NCBI GenBank assembly: GCA_004297765.1 | Contig: SCTZ01000079.1 | Location: 1-57,120 of the forward strand | From: Chloroflexota bacterium | GTDB lineage: Bacteria; Chloroflexota; Dehalococcoidia; FW602-bin16 | Length of the DNA stretch: 57,120 nt | Reading direction: 5' to 3' | Shown here: one piece after another, positions 11,569 through 20,775 of the stretch | How the letters are laid out: each line of letters begins with the position of its first letter | How positions within the stretch are numbered: the stretch's first letter is position 1 | Notes under the pieces: model-generated | Seen by the model: the letters and a program-made list of their open reading frames with translations, nothing else | Database searches by the model: none | Told to the model about the DNA's origin: nothing | Made by a program: the position numbers and the translations under genes

Positions 11569-13530
11569 TCAGCGTGATGCAACACCTAGCCCATTGACGG
11601 ACGATCGGTCCGGGTCTCGTACGTATGGCAGTAGCCCGCCCGCCAGGATGATCTGTATCTCGCGCGGCGTGAGGGTGTGGCACACCTCGAAGCTGTAGCC
11701 GCGGGTGACGTTCTGCACCAGGATTGGCTGACCGCTTTGGAGGCGCTCCCGAATCTCCGGCAACACCAGTTGGTCCCCCTGCGCAATCCGGTTGTAGTCG
11801 CTCTCCTGGGCGAAGGTAAGCGGCAGGATGCCGAAGTTGACCAGGTTGGCCCGATGAATGCGGGCGAATGACTTGGTCAGCACGGCCCGCAGCCCCAGGT
11901 ACATGGGGCAGAGAGCGGCGTGCTCTCGGCTTGAGCCCTGGCCGTAGTTGGCCCCGCCTACCACCACGCCGCCGCCGGTCTCTTTGGCCCGCCGAGCGAA
12001 GCTCAGATCCACCGGCGCGAAGACGTACTCCGCCAGAGCCGGCACGTTCGAGCGCAACGGCAGCAGCTTGGCTCCTGCCGGCATGATGTGATCGGTGGTG
12101 ATGTTATCTCCCACTTTTAGCAGCACCGGCCCCTCGATCGTTTCTGCTAGAGGTCGGCTGGTGGGCAAGGGCTTGATGTTGGGTCCCCGCACGATCTCCA
12201 CACTGCTCGGATCGTCCGCGGGTGGGAGAATGAACCGGTCGTCCACGATGGACTCCTCGGGCACCTCCAGCGCGATTGGGATCTCTAAGTGGCGCGGATC
12301 GGTGATGTGCCCCGTGAGCGCGGAGGCCGCGGCCACCTCAGGGCTGGCCAGATAGACCAGCCCATCCGGCGTGCCGCAGCGTCCCTCGAAGTTGCGGTTG
12401 AAGGTGCGCAGCGAGACGCCGCCCGAGGGCGGAGCCTGCCCCATGCCGATGCACGGGCCGCAGGCTGTCTCCAGCAGGCGCGCGCCGGCCGAGATCAAAT
12501 CGGCCAGGGCGCCAGAGCGGGCGATCATCTCGTAGACCCGGCGCGAGCCGGGGCTGATGACGAGGCTAACGCTGGGATGCACGGTCTTGCCGCGCAGGAT
12601 GGCGGCCACCCGGCTCAGGTCGCGGAACGAGGAGTTGGTGCAACTGCCGATGGCCACCTGATCCAGCCGGGTGCCTTCCACCGCGCTGACCGTCGTCACG
12701 TTGTCGGGGCTGTGCGGTTGGGCGATCAGGGGCTCCAGGGTGCTGAGATCCAGCTCGATTTCGGCATCGTAGGTGGCGTCCAGATCAGCGGCCAGGGGGC
12801 GCCACATGTTCTCACGCTTCTGGGCTCGGAAGTAGGCCCGGGTGGCCTCGTCGCTGGGGAAGACAGAGGTGGTGGCTCCCAGTTCGGCCCCCATGTTGGT
12901 GATTGTGGCTCGCTCGGGGACCGTGAGCGCCGCGACGCCCGGTCCACCGTACTCTATCACGTAGCCGACGCCGCTTTTAACTGTGAGACGTCGGAGCAAC
13001 TCCAGGATCACGTCCTTGCCCGTCACCCACGGACGCAGCGAGCCGGTGAGCCGGACCAGCATGACGCGCGGCATGGCCAGGTAGAATGGGCTGCCAGCCA
13101 TGGCCACGGCCACGTCCAGTCCCCCGACACCGATGGCCAGGGCCCCGACCCCGCCCGAGGTGGGCGTGTGGCTGTCTGAGCCCAGCAGCACGGCCCCGGG
13201 CACGGAGAAGCGCTCCAATTGCACCTGATGGCAGATGCCATTGCCAGGGCGGGAGAAGTACAAGCCATACTTTGCGGCGAAGCTCTGCAGAAAGCGGTGA
13301 TCGTCGGCGTTCTCGAAGCCGGTCTGCAGAGTGTTGTGGTCGACATAGCTGACCGATAGGCTGGTTTGAACTCGCGGGAGTCCGATGGCTTCGAATTGCA
13401 GATAGGCCATGGTGCCCGTGGCGTCCTGGGTCAACGTCTGGTCGACCCGAATGGCGATCTCCTCGCCGGGTTTGAGCTCACCGTGGACCAGGTGGTCCGC
13501 CAATATCTTGCGTGCTAGGTTCTCTCCCAC
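11569..13530 (-). CDS. Aconitate hydratase
   Basis: [4Fe-4S] enzyme that interconverts citrate and isocitrate. The 653-residue product belongs to the shorter monomeric aconitase type common in anaerobes and other non-proteobacterial lineages. The active-site segments are recognisable: the DSHTPTSGGVGALAIG region, a cluster Cys in IGSCTNS and two more in CGPCIGMG, and a swivel domain with GGANYGQGSSREHAA. GTG is used as start; AGGAGG is 13 nt upstream, a little far. A 3-isopropylmalate or homoaconitase role is less likely because both catalytic and swivel domains are fused in the aconitase order. The gene stands alone between pepA and the debranching enzyme. Confidence 0.9.
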   Translation of the reverse strand: MGENLARKILADHLVHGELKPGEEIAIRVDQTLTQDATGTMAYLQFEAIGLPRVQTSLSVSYVDHNTLQTGFENADDHRFLQSFAAKYGLYFSRPGNGICHQVQLERFSVPGAVLLGSDSHTPTSGGVGALAIGVGGLDVAVAMAGSPFYLAMPRVMLVRLTGSLRPWVTGKDVILELLRRLTVKSGVGYVIEYGGPGVAALTVPERATITNMGAELGATTSVFPSDEATRAYFRAQKRENMWRPLAADLDATYDAEIELDLSTLEPLIAQPHSPDNVTTVSAVEGTRLDQVAIGSCTNSSFRDLSRVAAILRGKTVHPSVSLVISPGSRRVYEMIARSGALADLISAGARLLETACGPCIGMGQAPPSGGVSLRTFNRNFEGRCGTPDGLVYLASPEVAAASALTGHITDPRHLEIPIALEVPEESIVDDRFILPPADDPSSVEIVRGPNIKPLPTSRPLAETIEGPVLLKVGDNITTDHIMPAGAKLLPLRSNVPALAEYVFAPVDLSFARRAKETGGGVVVGGANYGQGSSREHAALCPMYLGLRAVLTKSFARIHRANLVNFGILPLTFAQESDYNRIAQGDQLVLPEIRERLQSGQPILVQNVTRGYSFEVCHTLTPREIQIILAGGLLPYVRDPDRSSVNGLGVASR

Positions 13531-13617
13531 CCCGGAAACAAAGCCTCCTCATCGATGCGCATTGATATCCAAAATAAGCCAACTCGCATTGTACCACGTG
13601 CGAGGCTGGCCGGCGAC

Positions 13618-15651
13618 CTATGGTGATGGCCGTTTGCACTTGAAGTGCTTGGCTTTTCGCCAGATCCGCAGCACCTCGGCCACGCTCCAGGCCTGGGCGA
13701 TGCACCCGCGGGGCGTATGCGGCTTGACGGCGTCGAAGACTTCGCTGATGCTGCCGACCCCCGCTTCTGTCAGATGGTGCTGGAACGGCAGCAGCAGTCG
13801 ACCAACGGCGGTACTGTCGCAGCGCAGCCGCAGGCAGGCGTCGGCGTATGGCCCAAGCAGCCAGGGCCAGACCGGTCCCATATGGTACGCCGCATCGCGC
13901 TGTCTGCGATCACCTTGGTAGCGGGGGACGAAGCGTGGGTCGTCTGGCGAGAGCGTCCGTAGCCCGACGGGTGTCAGAAGCTTGCGCTCGACCGTCACCA
14001 GGACCCGCAGAGCTTGCTCGCGCGTGAGCAGTGCGTGGGGCAAGGAAACCGCGATGATCTGGTTGGGGCGCAAGCTGGCATCGTCGCCGTTCTCCCCGTC
14101 CACCACGTCGTACAGGTAACCACCCGCCTCGAACCAGAAGCGCTGGGCGAAGGAGCGCGAGATGGTCTCGGCCAACTCCACAAAGGGCGCTGTCGCGCAT
14201 CCCAGCTCGATCGACCATCGGATGATCAGGCGCAGGGCGTTGTACCAGAGCGCGTTCACCTCGACCGGCTTGCCGCTGCGCGGCGTCACGACCCAGTCGT
14301 CGATCTTGGCGTCCATCCAGGTCAGGACAAATCCGGGCTCGCCGGCGCTTAACAGACCATCGATCGGATCGACGCCGATGCCATGGAGAGTACCACGGGC
14401 ATAGCTCTCCACGATTTGCCGCAGGGTCGGATAGATCTCCTCCAGGAGGGAGCGATCGCTGGTTTCTGAGAGATAGCGATCCACCGTCTGGAAAAGCCAG
14501 AGCGGCGCGTCGACACTGTTGTACTCGACGGATTGTCCGTCCTCCGGGAAACGATTGGGTAGCAGTCCTTCGTGGACAAAGGCGGCCCATGTGCGCAGGA
14601 TGCGCCTGGCCTCGTCCGGGCGGCCGCAGGACAACGTCAGACCTGGCAGGGCAATAGCCGTGTCCCTGCCCCAATCGGTAAACCAGTGGTAGCCGGCCAC
14701 CACCGTCTCGTCGATCTCGGCGCCCCGTGCAGCCACAGCCGACCCGTTCTCGGGTCGGAGGGGAGAGCGGATCAGGAACTGGTCGGCCGCCAGCGCCAGA
14801 TGGGCGGCGAAGTCGTCTTCCCGATCCTCCCCCAGCAATGCGATCAAGCCGCGCCGTCGGTTGACCTCGCGCTCCCAGGACTCCTGAGCGTCCAGCTCCA
14901 CCTGATCCGCCGGCTCGGTCGTGGCCACTAGCGTGAGCGACTCGCCCGGCTCCAGGTGCGCCTCAAAGTGCCCCGGCATGTACAGGTCCTCGGTGTAGTC
15001 CATGCCGCGCTCACGCTCGCGCCGGTAGATAAAATGCCAGTACCACACCCCCACCGGGTGGAAAGCAGCCCCTGGGACGGCCAACACACGATAGGGCGTG
15101 GCGCCGTCGAAGGACTGGATAGCACAGCCTCCCTCCACCGCCTCGACCTGAAAGCCCCGGTCTGATGTGCCGGTGGTCAGCGCGTGTATGCTCCGGTAGT
15201 TGGTCAAGAGACCCAGCCGCAGAACCAGGGGGCGAGAGCCGATCAGATGGTAGCTGATGTAGGTCGTGTTGCGCTCGTGGGCTATCCACACGCGTTTCTC
15301 CAGCGTCATGCCGGCCACGCCGAAACGGCAAACGGGCAAGCCGTGCTCCAGGCGGAACTCTTCCAGGTGAACGAAGCCGCCCGGGTGTCCGGCGGCGTTG
15401 GGGTACTCGTTGACGGAGAGGTAGTAGGTATGGTCGCCCAGGTCTACCTCCTCCTCGATCTTCGAGAGGAGCACCAGGCGGTCGCGCGAGCCAGGCAGAG
15501 CCGCTACCAGCAGCCCATGATACCGCCGTGTGTTGGCCCCAACGATGGTCGAAGAGGCATAACCACCCAGACCGTTGGTCACAAGCCATTCACGGTCAAG
15601 GGCGGCCTCTAGATTCGCGCAGATTGCCCGGCTAATGACGAGAGTTGGCAC
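13618..15651 (-). CDS. Glycogen debranching enzyme (amylo-alpha-1,6-glucosidase type)
   Basis: The 677-residue product has the two-part layout of bacterial GDE_N/GDE_C proteins (GH133-like). The N-terminal beta-sandwich opens with REWLVTNGLGGYASST and RRYHGLL. The C-terminal (alpha/alpha)6 barrel carries GYHWFTDWGRDTAIALPGL and ends with HTPRGCIAQAWSVAEVLR. The enzyme would remove alpha-1,6 branch glucose from glycogen or limit dextrin in the cytosol. It starts 6 bp after the stop of the upstream disulfide oxidoreductase gene, so the two are probably co-transcribed, though their functions have no obvious link. Confidence 0.9.
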   Translation of the reverse strand: MPTLVISRAICANLEAALDREWLVTNGLGGYASSTIVGANTRRYHGLLVAALPGSRDRLVLLSKIEEEVDLGDHTYYLSVNEYPNAAGHPGGFVHLEEFRLEHGLPVCRFGVAGMTLEKRVWIAHERNTTYISYHLIGSRPLVLRLGLLTNYRSIHALTTGTSDRGFQVEAVEGGCAIQSFDGATPYRVLAVPGAAFHPVGVWYWHFIYRRERERGMDYTEDLYMPGHFEAHLEPGESLTLVATTEPADQVELDAQESWEREVNRRRGLIALLGEDREDDFAAHLALAADQFLIRSPLRPENGSAVAARGAEIDETVVAGYHWFTDWGRDTAIALPGLTLSCGRPDEARRILRTWAAFVHEGLLPNRFPEDGQSVEYNSVDAPLWLFQTVDRYLSETSDRSLLEEIYPTLRQIVESYARGTLHGIGVDPIDGLLSAGEPGFVLTWMDAKIDDWVVTPRSGKPVEVNALWYNALRLIIRWSIELGCATAPFVELAETISRSFAQRFWFEAGGYLYDVVDGENGDDASLRPNQIIAVSLPHALLTREQALRVLVTVERKLLTPVGLRTLSPDDPRFVPRYQGDRRQRDAAYHMGPVWPWLLGPYADACLRLRCDSTAVGRLLLPFQHHLTEAGVGSISEVFDAVKPHTPRGCIAQAWSVAEVLRIWRKAKHFKCKRPSP

Positions 15652-15657
15652 GCTCGC

Positions 15658-16326
15658 CTATTGTATCGCCTGTAGAATTTCGTCCACGAAGCGGTCCTCA
15701 GGGTAGGCCCCTGTGAACTCCTTGCTTTCATTGATGACCGTCTTCGGGACGGCCATCACATTATACCTCTGTGTCAAGGCAGGGAACTCGGTCGCCTCCA
15801 CCACGTCGGCCGTGATGTTGGGGTTCTCCTGTGCCAGCTTGTGGGCCACCCGGGCCGCACCAGGACAGTACGGTCAGGTGGGCGTCACGAAGACCTGGAT
15901 GTGGATGGGCCGATCGATCTTGGCCAGACGCTCGGCGTTCTTCTGGGATACTCCGCTCGTTCCCTTCGAGACGTCGATGATGTCCTCGATTAGCGTGGAG
16001 AACTCGTACCCGGATGGAATACCGTAGAAGCGCACCCGATCTCCGCGCGGACCGGAGATCACGAGGGCGGGGATCTTGTCCACCCCTAACTTGGTAGCCA
16101 TAGCACTCTCAGCGTAGAAGTCGTGGATCTCCAGCTTGATCTTGTCGGAGAGGGCCGCTATTTCCTCCAGCAGCTCACGGGTTTCGCGGCAAGTGGCACA
16201 TTCCTGGGATCTGGCAGGGAGCGGAGATTCGCTCTGCGTGAAGTAGATCAGCTTGACGTCGTTGACCAGATCCTTGTCGAACCGGCTCTTGAGCAGATTG
16301 CGATCCTTATCCGAAATCAGGGCCAT
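15658..16326 (-). CDS. Protein disulfide oxidoreductase (two thioredoxin folds), candidate selenoprotein
   Basis: Glutaredoxin-like two-domain oxidoreductase (PDO family), 222 residues if the in-frame TGA at 15876-15874 is read through; the family is usually about 215-230. The first fold has the redox motif CATC (about residues 44-47). The second fold has TPT-TGA-PYCPGA, where relatives have TPTCPYCP. The TGA therefore replaces exactly the first redox Cys, and the frame stays open to a stop at 15658 with family-like sequence throughout. Selenocysteine is the simplest reading, helped by a hairpin right after the TGA. A nonsense mutation or a sequencing error (TGT/TGC to TGA) would also explain it. 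TGA serves as an ordinary stop elsewhere here, for example in rpsU. The ATG start follows GGGAGGAGCCG. Confidence 0.85.
15838..15863 (-). promoter_or_regulatory. Candidate bacterial SECIS hairpin
   Basis: In the transcript, GUG-(C)-GGCC pairs with GGCC-CAC around the loop CGGGU. Two further pairs lie below a G-A mismatch. The apical loop begins 21 nt after the UGA and contains G and U. This matches the bacterial SECIS layout (short stem-loop about 16-37 nt after UGA, G in the loop). The stem lies within coding sequence and was folded by eye. Confidence 0.5.
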
Positions 16327-16391
16327 CGGCTCCTCCCTTCTCTAAAGGGGTCTCGCGTCCCTCCGGGGTGATGCGCAGGTGTCATACATCA

Positions 16392-16419
16392 AGTATAGCA
16401 CCACCGGGTCAAGTCTAAA
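16392..16419 (-). promoter_or_regulatory. Possible promoter for the oxidoreductase-debranching enzyme operon
   Basis: On the minus strand TTTAGA (16419-16414) and TATACT (16397-16392) are separated by 16 bp, with TGC before the -10 box. It overlaps the end of the upstream glycosyltransferase gene. Confidence 0.4.
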
Positions 16420-17527
16420 GCTCGAGCGCCAACTTCGCAACGCTTGTCGCGGCGCACGGCGAGAGGATTGTGGCGCCGTTGGAGCCCATCTCCTCGCGGA
16501 GGTGAGGATCCTTGATGAGCGTCCGGAGGGCCTGCACCAACTCCCGAGTAGTGCGGGCCTGGAACCCGCGGTGGTTATCCACCACCAGACGTCCGTTGCC
16601 CTTCTCCTGTCCGGGCAGCTCGCGCAAAACTACGATCGGCCGATGGGCCACGAGAGCCTCCGCCACGGAGACGGAGCCGGCCTTCAGGCAGACCACGTCC
16701 GCCGCGTGCAGCAACTGGGGCATATTGTCGACGAAGCCAAGCGTTTGCACCGGGATCTGGAAGCGCCGGCTCTGGATCTGACGCAATACGCGCTGGTTGC
16801 GGCCGCAGACCACCATCAGTTGCAGCGGCATGCTGGCAGACGAGATTGCCTCGATCGACGTGACCAACGGACCGGCGCCCTCGCCGCCACCCGACAGCAG
16901 CACCACGGGCAGGTCCGTCCGCAGTCCCAGCTGGGCGCGCAGTTCCGACGGCATGTCGTGCACACATCCGAAGCGCTCGTCGATGGGCAGCCCGAGCACG
17001 TGGATCCGGGCAGGATCGGCCCCGCGCGCCATCAGTCCGTTCTTGATCGATTCGGTGGCTGCCACGTAGGCCGTCGTGCCATCCGCGACCCAGCCGGCAT
17101 GGGCCGAGACCAGTTCTGTCACCACGGTCATCAGAGACGCCCGAATTCCCGCGGCGGCCGCGGCGCTCAGCGCCAGATGGTTACACAAGGGGTGTACTGA
17201 AACGATCAGATCAGGTTGCTCGGCTTTCAGGATGCGCGCCAGCTTGCCATGGTGAAAGAGTCCCGCCAGACGCATCAAACCGCTGAAGAGACGGGGATGA
17301 TCGGAGCCATGAAAGATGAGCCCCCAGAGCGGAGGGTAGCTGACAATGATGGGCGCGTACAGATGAACCATGCGGTCCACGATGGAGGGTGAGCCGTTGG
17401 CAAAAGGGTCGCGAATGGTTGCTTCCAGCCCCTCCACGCATCGGGCGGCCCGCACGATAGCCTGGGCCACGCTGCGATGCCCGCCGCCTGTGAGTGACAT
17501 GAGGATACAGACCTTCTTCGGCTTCAT
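16415..17527 (-). CDS. Glycolipid synthase, MGDG synthase/UgtP-like glycosyltransferase
   Basis: GT28-family enzyme that would transfer a sugar from a nucleotide donor to diacylglycerol at the membrane. The 370-residue product opens with VCILMSLTGGGHRSVAQAI, the N-terminal signature of MGDG synthase/UgtP proteins. A C-terminal GT-B donor domain follows, with LLSGGGEGAGPL and CLKAGSVSVAEAL. The product could be a mono- or diglycosyl-diacylglycerol; the sugar cannot be told from sequence. It starts 7 bp after the PAP2 phosphatase gene, which could supply diacylglycerol from phosphatidate, so the pair looks like a lipid operon. Confidence 0.85.
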   Translation of the reverse strand: MKPKKVCILMSLTGGGHRSVAQAIVRAARCVEGLEATIRDPFANGSPSIVDRMVHLYAPIIVSYPPLWGLIFHGSDHPRLFSGLMRLAGLFHHGKLARILKAEQPDLIVSVHPLCNHLALSAAAAAGIRASLMTVVTELVSAHAGWVADGTTAYVAATESIKNGLMARGADPARIHVLGLPIDERFGCVHDMPSELRAQLGLRTDLPVVLLSGGGEGAGPLVTSIEAISSASMPLQLMVVCGRNQRVLRQIQSRRFQIPVQTLGFVDNMPQLLHAADVVCLKAGSVSVAEALVAHRPIVVLRELPGQEKGNGRLVVDNHRGFQARTTRELVQALRTLIKDPHLREEMGSNGATILSPCAATSVAKLALEL

Positions 17528-17534
17528 CCGCCTC

Positions 17535-18242
17535 CTACCCGCTCGCGTCCATCCGCTTTCCCCCCGAGCGCGACGTCCACTTCTCTTTGCAGGTGGAGTA
17601 CGCCTCGATGAGGATCACCAGCCACAACCCTCCCAGCAGGTAGGCACCAAGTACATCGCTTGCCCAATGGGCTCCCAGGTAAATGCGAGATGGCCCGACC
17701 AGGAGCATCAGTGCGACCGGGACCAGCAGAGCTACGGTCCGCAGCCAGGAGCCAGGCAAAAGTGTCCAGAACAGAAAGAACAGAAAGCCGTAGAAGATCA
17801 CGTAGTGAGTCACATGCGCGCTGGGAAAGCCATACTCGCGCAGCGTTTCAAACACGTTGACTACATTGGAGGAGGGCCGTGGGCGGGCCACCAGGATCTT
17901 GACCAGTTCGGTGATCCCATCGCCGGTCGCGGTCAAGAGAATGAAGAGGACCTCTACCGGCCGGCGCGCGATCGCGAATCCCAGCGCACAGAGGATCACG
18001 ATGATAGACGACGGGACGAAAAACCCAATACGCGTCACAGCCTCCATGAGCGCATCGAAGATAGGCGAGTCAATGGACTGCAGTTGCCTGGTGATGAAAA
18101 CATCGCCTGGAAAGGCGTTGGCCTGGTGTGCCGCCACGGCCAGAACCACGAAGGCGATGGCGCACAGCACGTAGACAGTCACAGCCAGTGGGCTGGAGAG
18201 GATAACGCGGCGCTGCAGCGCAGGACTGTGCGTGCCGTTCAT
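17535..18242 (-). CDS. PAP2-family membrane phosphatase
   Basis: A 235-residue integral membrane protein with about six hydrophobic segments and the three phosphatase motifs: KILVARPRP, PSAH and SRIYLGAHWASD. It probably dephosphorylates phosphatidate, lysophosphatidate or undecaprenyl pyrophosphate at the outer face of the membrane. It is first in a two-gene operon with the glycolipid synthase, which favours phosphatidate-to-diacylglycerol conversion. Confidence 0.88.
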   Translation of the reverse strand: MNGTHSPALQRRVILSSPLAVTVYVLCAIAFVVLAVAAHQANAFPGDVFITRQLQSIDSPIFDALMEAVTRIGFFVPSSIIVILCALGFAIARRPVEVLFILLTATGDGITELVKILVARPRPSSNVVNVFETLREYGFPSAHVTHYVIFYGFLFFLFWTLLPGSWLRTVALLVPVALMLLVGPSRIYLGAHWASDVLGAYLLGGLWLVILIEAYSTCKEKWTSRSGGKRMDASG

Positions 18243-18510
18243 CGACGCGTGACCAGGCTGGAGACCCGGAGACTCTCCCCGCGGAATCGGCTATCCTGAG
18301 CAAGCGGGGAACGTCCCCTTGTCTGATGTGAGGGCTGGTTGTGCATCGCCTGTATTATGGCATACACGCTGAGCTTGGACAAGAACGAGATTACCTTTTG
18401 CCACCGGGTTGACATCGCCCCGCCATTTCGCCATACTGAGGCGCACATACCCAGCAATCCCTCGCGGGGCACGTTTGTTAGCCGCCGCGATGCATAGGAG
18501 TAGTAGGCCG

Positions 18511-18789
18511 ATGTATTCCGTGTCCGATTCTCTCGAGCTTGCCCAGGCCGTCCCCATCGTTCTGGAAGGACTGCGCCGGCGGCAGCGGCCCGTGGCCATC
18601 AAGATCAGAGGGGTCCGCTCGTCGGTGACCGTGCGGCAGGCCGTTATCTTTGCTCTGCGTGAGCGCCTGCGCAACTACTGGACGCGTGAAGACATCGACC
18701 GCTATTGCGACAACCTGGATGTGGAGTTGCACGCTGCCGAGTCCGACGGCAACTGGTACGACATCTTCGCATACAGCCGGGATAGCTAG
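18511..18789 (+). CDS. Hypothetical protein, 92 residues
   Basis: I do not recognise a family. The product is soluble and mixed alpha/beta in character, with an Arg-rich middle and an acidic C-terminus (DIDRYCDNLDVELHAAESDG). ATG at 18511 is chosen because GGAG lies 10-14 nt upstream; longer versions would add an unlikely basic N-terminus. It overlaps the convergent gltX stop by 4 bp. It could be a spurious frame, but the composition looks like a real protein. Confidence 0.5.
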   Translation: MYSVSDSLELAQAVPIVLEGLRRRQRPVAIKIRGVRSSVTVRQAVIFALRERLRNYWTREDIDRYCDNLDVELHAAESDGNWYDIFAYSRDS

Positions 18790-20267
18790 CCTGCGGCCAG
18801 CGGTTCCAGGAGGGTGAGCGCCTCCTCAATTCGTCTCGAGCACCTCTCGCGTCCGAGCACTTCCATGGTCTGGAAGAGCGGCGGTGCAATCGTGCGTCCG
18901 GTAGTGGCTACGCGCAGGATGCCGAAGAGCTGGCCGGGCTTCAGCTTGAGCTCCTCAGCCAGGGGACGGAAGATGCTCTCCAGGTGGGCAGCGTCGAAGC
19001 TGCCGGACTGTGCCAGCTTCTCCCTGGAGATCCTCAGGGCATGGAGCGCCTCCGCGGCCGTCATGTTCTTGCCGATCAGAAGATGGGGATCATAGCGGAT
19101 CTTCTCCACGAAGAGGAAGCTAGTCAGATCCGCCGCTTCGTCGAGCTTCTTGAGACGCTCCTGGATCAGCGGCACGACCTTCTCCACGAACTCGCGCGAG
19201 AGAGGACGAGGAGCCTCGGGAGGCAGCCCAGCCTCCAGGAAGGGCATCAGACGATCTGCTAGCTGATCGACGCTGAGTTGGCGGATGTAGACGCCGTTCA
19301 TCCAGTCCAGCTTCTCGATGTTGAAGATGGCGGCCGTCTTGCCTACTCGCTCCAAGGTGAAGCTACGCACGACTTCCTCGCGGCTGAGGATCTCGGCCCG
19401 CTCGTCGTAGGACCAGCCCAGCAGCGCCAGGAAGTTGAAAATCGCCTCGGGCAGATAACCCTGCTCCCGGTAGGCGGCCAGAGAGGTCGCTCCGTGTCGC
19501 TTGCTGAGCTTGGAGCGGTCGGGGCCCAGGATCATCGGCATGTGCGCGAAAAGCGGGGGCTCGAAACCCAGTGCGCGGTACAGCAAAACGTGTCGCGGCG
19601 TGCTAGGGATCCATTCCTCGGCCCGCATCACGTGGGTGATCTGCATCAGATGATCGTCGGTCACGTTGGCCAGGTGGTAGGTTGGGTAGCCGTCCGACTT
19701 GAGGAGGACGAAGTCGTCCAGCACCGCGTTCTGGTACGTGATGTCGCCCCGCAGCAGGTCGTGGAAGGTCGTCTCCCCCTCCAGAGGGATTGCGAACCGT
19801 ACCACCGAGCGCAGTCCCTGTGTCTCCAACTCCGCTCGCTCGTACGCGCTCAGGAAACGACAGCGCCGATCATAGCGCGGCGGCTCCTTGCGCTGGATCT
19901 GCTCGCGACGCATCTCATCCAGCCGCTCCGGCGAACAATAGCAGACGTAGGCGTCGCCCTGTGCCACCAGCCGCTCGGCCATTTCCTTATAGAGCGGCAG
20001 CCGCTGTGATTGCAGGTATGGTCCAAAGGAACCGCCCACTTCGGGACCCTCGTCCCAGTCCAGATTCAGCCAGCGTAGGCTATCTAGAATCTCTTCCAGC
20101 GCGCCGGGCACCTTGCGCTCCACGTCGGTATCCTCGATGCGCACCACGAACGATCCACCACCGTGGCGTGCAAAGAGCCAGTTGAACAGAGCCGTCCGGA
20201 TGTTGCCGATATGCGGCGCTCCGGTCGGACTGGGAGCATAGCGAACACGAACAGGCGTATCAGGCAT
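18786..20267 (-). CDS. gltX: Glutamyl-tRNA synthetase
   Basis: Class I synthetase that charges tRNA-Glu (and possibly tRNA-Gln, if an amidotransferase is present). The 493-residue product has YAPSPTGAPHIGN with the HIGN motif and KLSKRHG for KMSKS, in the expected order, plus the C-terminal alpha-helical anticodon domain. The start ATG follows AGAGGAGGAAAC. Upstream lie a hairpin-rich leader and a palindromic inserted element (20409-20522). Confidence 0.95.
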   Translation of the reverse strand: MPDTPVRVRYAPSPTGAPHIGNIRTALFNWLFARHGGGSFVVRIEDTDVERKVPGALEEILDSLRWLNLDWDEGPEVGGSFGPYLQSQRLPLYKEMAERLVAQGDAYVCYCSPERLDEMRREQIQRKEPPRYDRRCRFLSAYERAELETQGLRSVVRFAIPLEGETTFHDLLRGDITYQNAVLDDFVLLKSDGYPTYHLANVTDDHLMQITHVMRAEEWIPSTPRHVLLYRALGFEPPLFAHMPMILGPDRSKLSKRHGATSLAAYREQGYLPEAIFNFLALLGWSYDERAEILSREEVVRSFTLERVGKTAAIFNIEKLDWMNGVYIRQLSVDQLADRLMPFLEAGLPPEAPRPLSREFVEKVVPLIQERLKKLDEAADLTSFLFVEKIRYDPHLLIGKNMTAAEALHALRISREKLAQSGSFDAAHLESIFRPLAEELKLKPGQLFGILRVATTGRTIAPPLFQTMEVLGRERCSRRIEEALTLLEPLAAG

Positions 20268-20408
20268 GTTTCCTCCTCTGGCGGCGGGTGTTGGATGTTA
20301 GGGGACCGACCCCCAATCCCTAACACCTGCCCGAGGCCCGCTTCCGGAGGAATGACGGGGCTGGTGAAGCCTCTCACACACTCCGCAAAGGGGCTGTGCA
20401 AACTATAC

Positions 20409-20522
20409 GAGACCTGGTCATAATTGTGAGAGGCAATGCTGCCTGGGAGCGCCCGCCTTAGGCAGGCGCTCCCAGGACCCGCCTTCGCGGTCTGCACCAA
20501 TCGTGAATTATGACCAGGTCTC
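20409..20522. mobile_element. MITE-like palindromic insertion, 114 bp
   Basis: The 17-bp terminal inverted repeats are perfect: GAGACCTGGTCATAATT at 20409-20425 and its reverse complement at 20506-20522. They are flanked by an exact 8-bp direct repeat AACTATAC (20401-20408 and 20523-20530), the expected target-site duplication. The centre holds a 35-nt hairpin (20442-20476, CCTGGGAGCG...CGCTCCCAGG). There is no coding capacity, so a transposase would have to act in trans. Confidence 0.8.
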
Positions 20523-20775
20523 AACTATACACGATCGGTACAGAAGCTTGCAAAGAGGCGAGGCGGCTTGAACCGGGATTCCGAGACTCGGCAGTTTCGG
20601 GACGCCTCTGGACCGATAGCCGGAGATGAGGTAGACTGAATCCAGATTGGTGGATCGGTCGAGATCGTCCGCGTCCAGGAAGCGCCTCAACAGTACTGGC
20701 ATTGTGGCGCTTTTGGCGCTAAAGTTGAAAAGGACAGTCGTGCCCACTGAGCGGGCATAAGCTTGGGGAGATAGC

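Noticed and set aside
12289..13179. A 296-codon plus-strand frame
   Set aside because: It is antisense to the aconitase gene, Gly/Arg/His-rich as expected for a shadow of GC-rich codons, and resembles no protein.
15658..15849. The C-terminal part of the disulfide oxidoreductase as a separate small gene
   Set aside because: It would start inside the second thioredoxin fold just after its active site, without a ribosome binding site. A continuous frame across the TGA explains the sequence better.
16379..17200. A 273-codon plus-strand frame
   Set aside because: Antisense to the UgtP-like glycosyltransferase gene, with low-complexity Arg/His/Gln composition.
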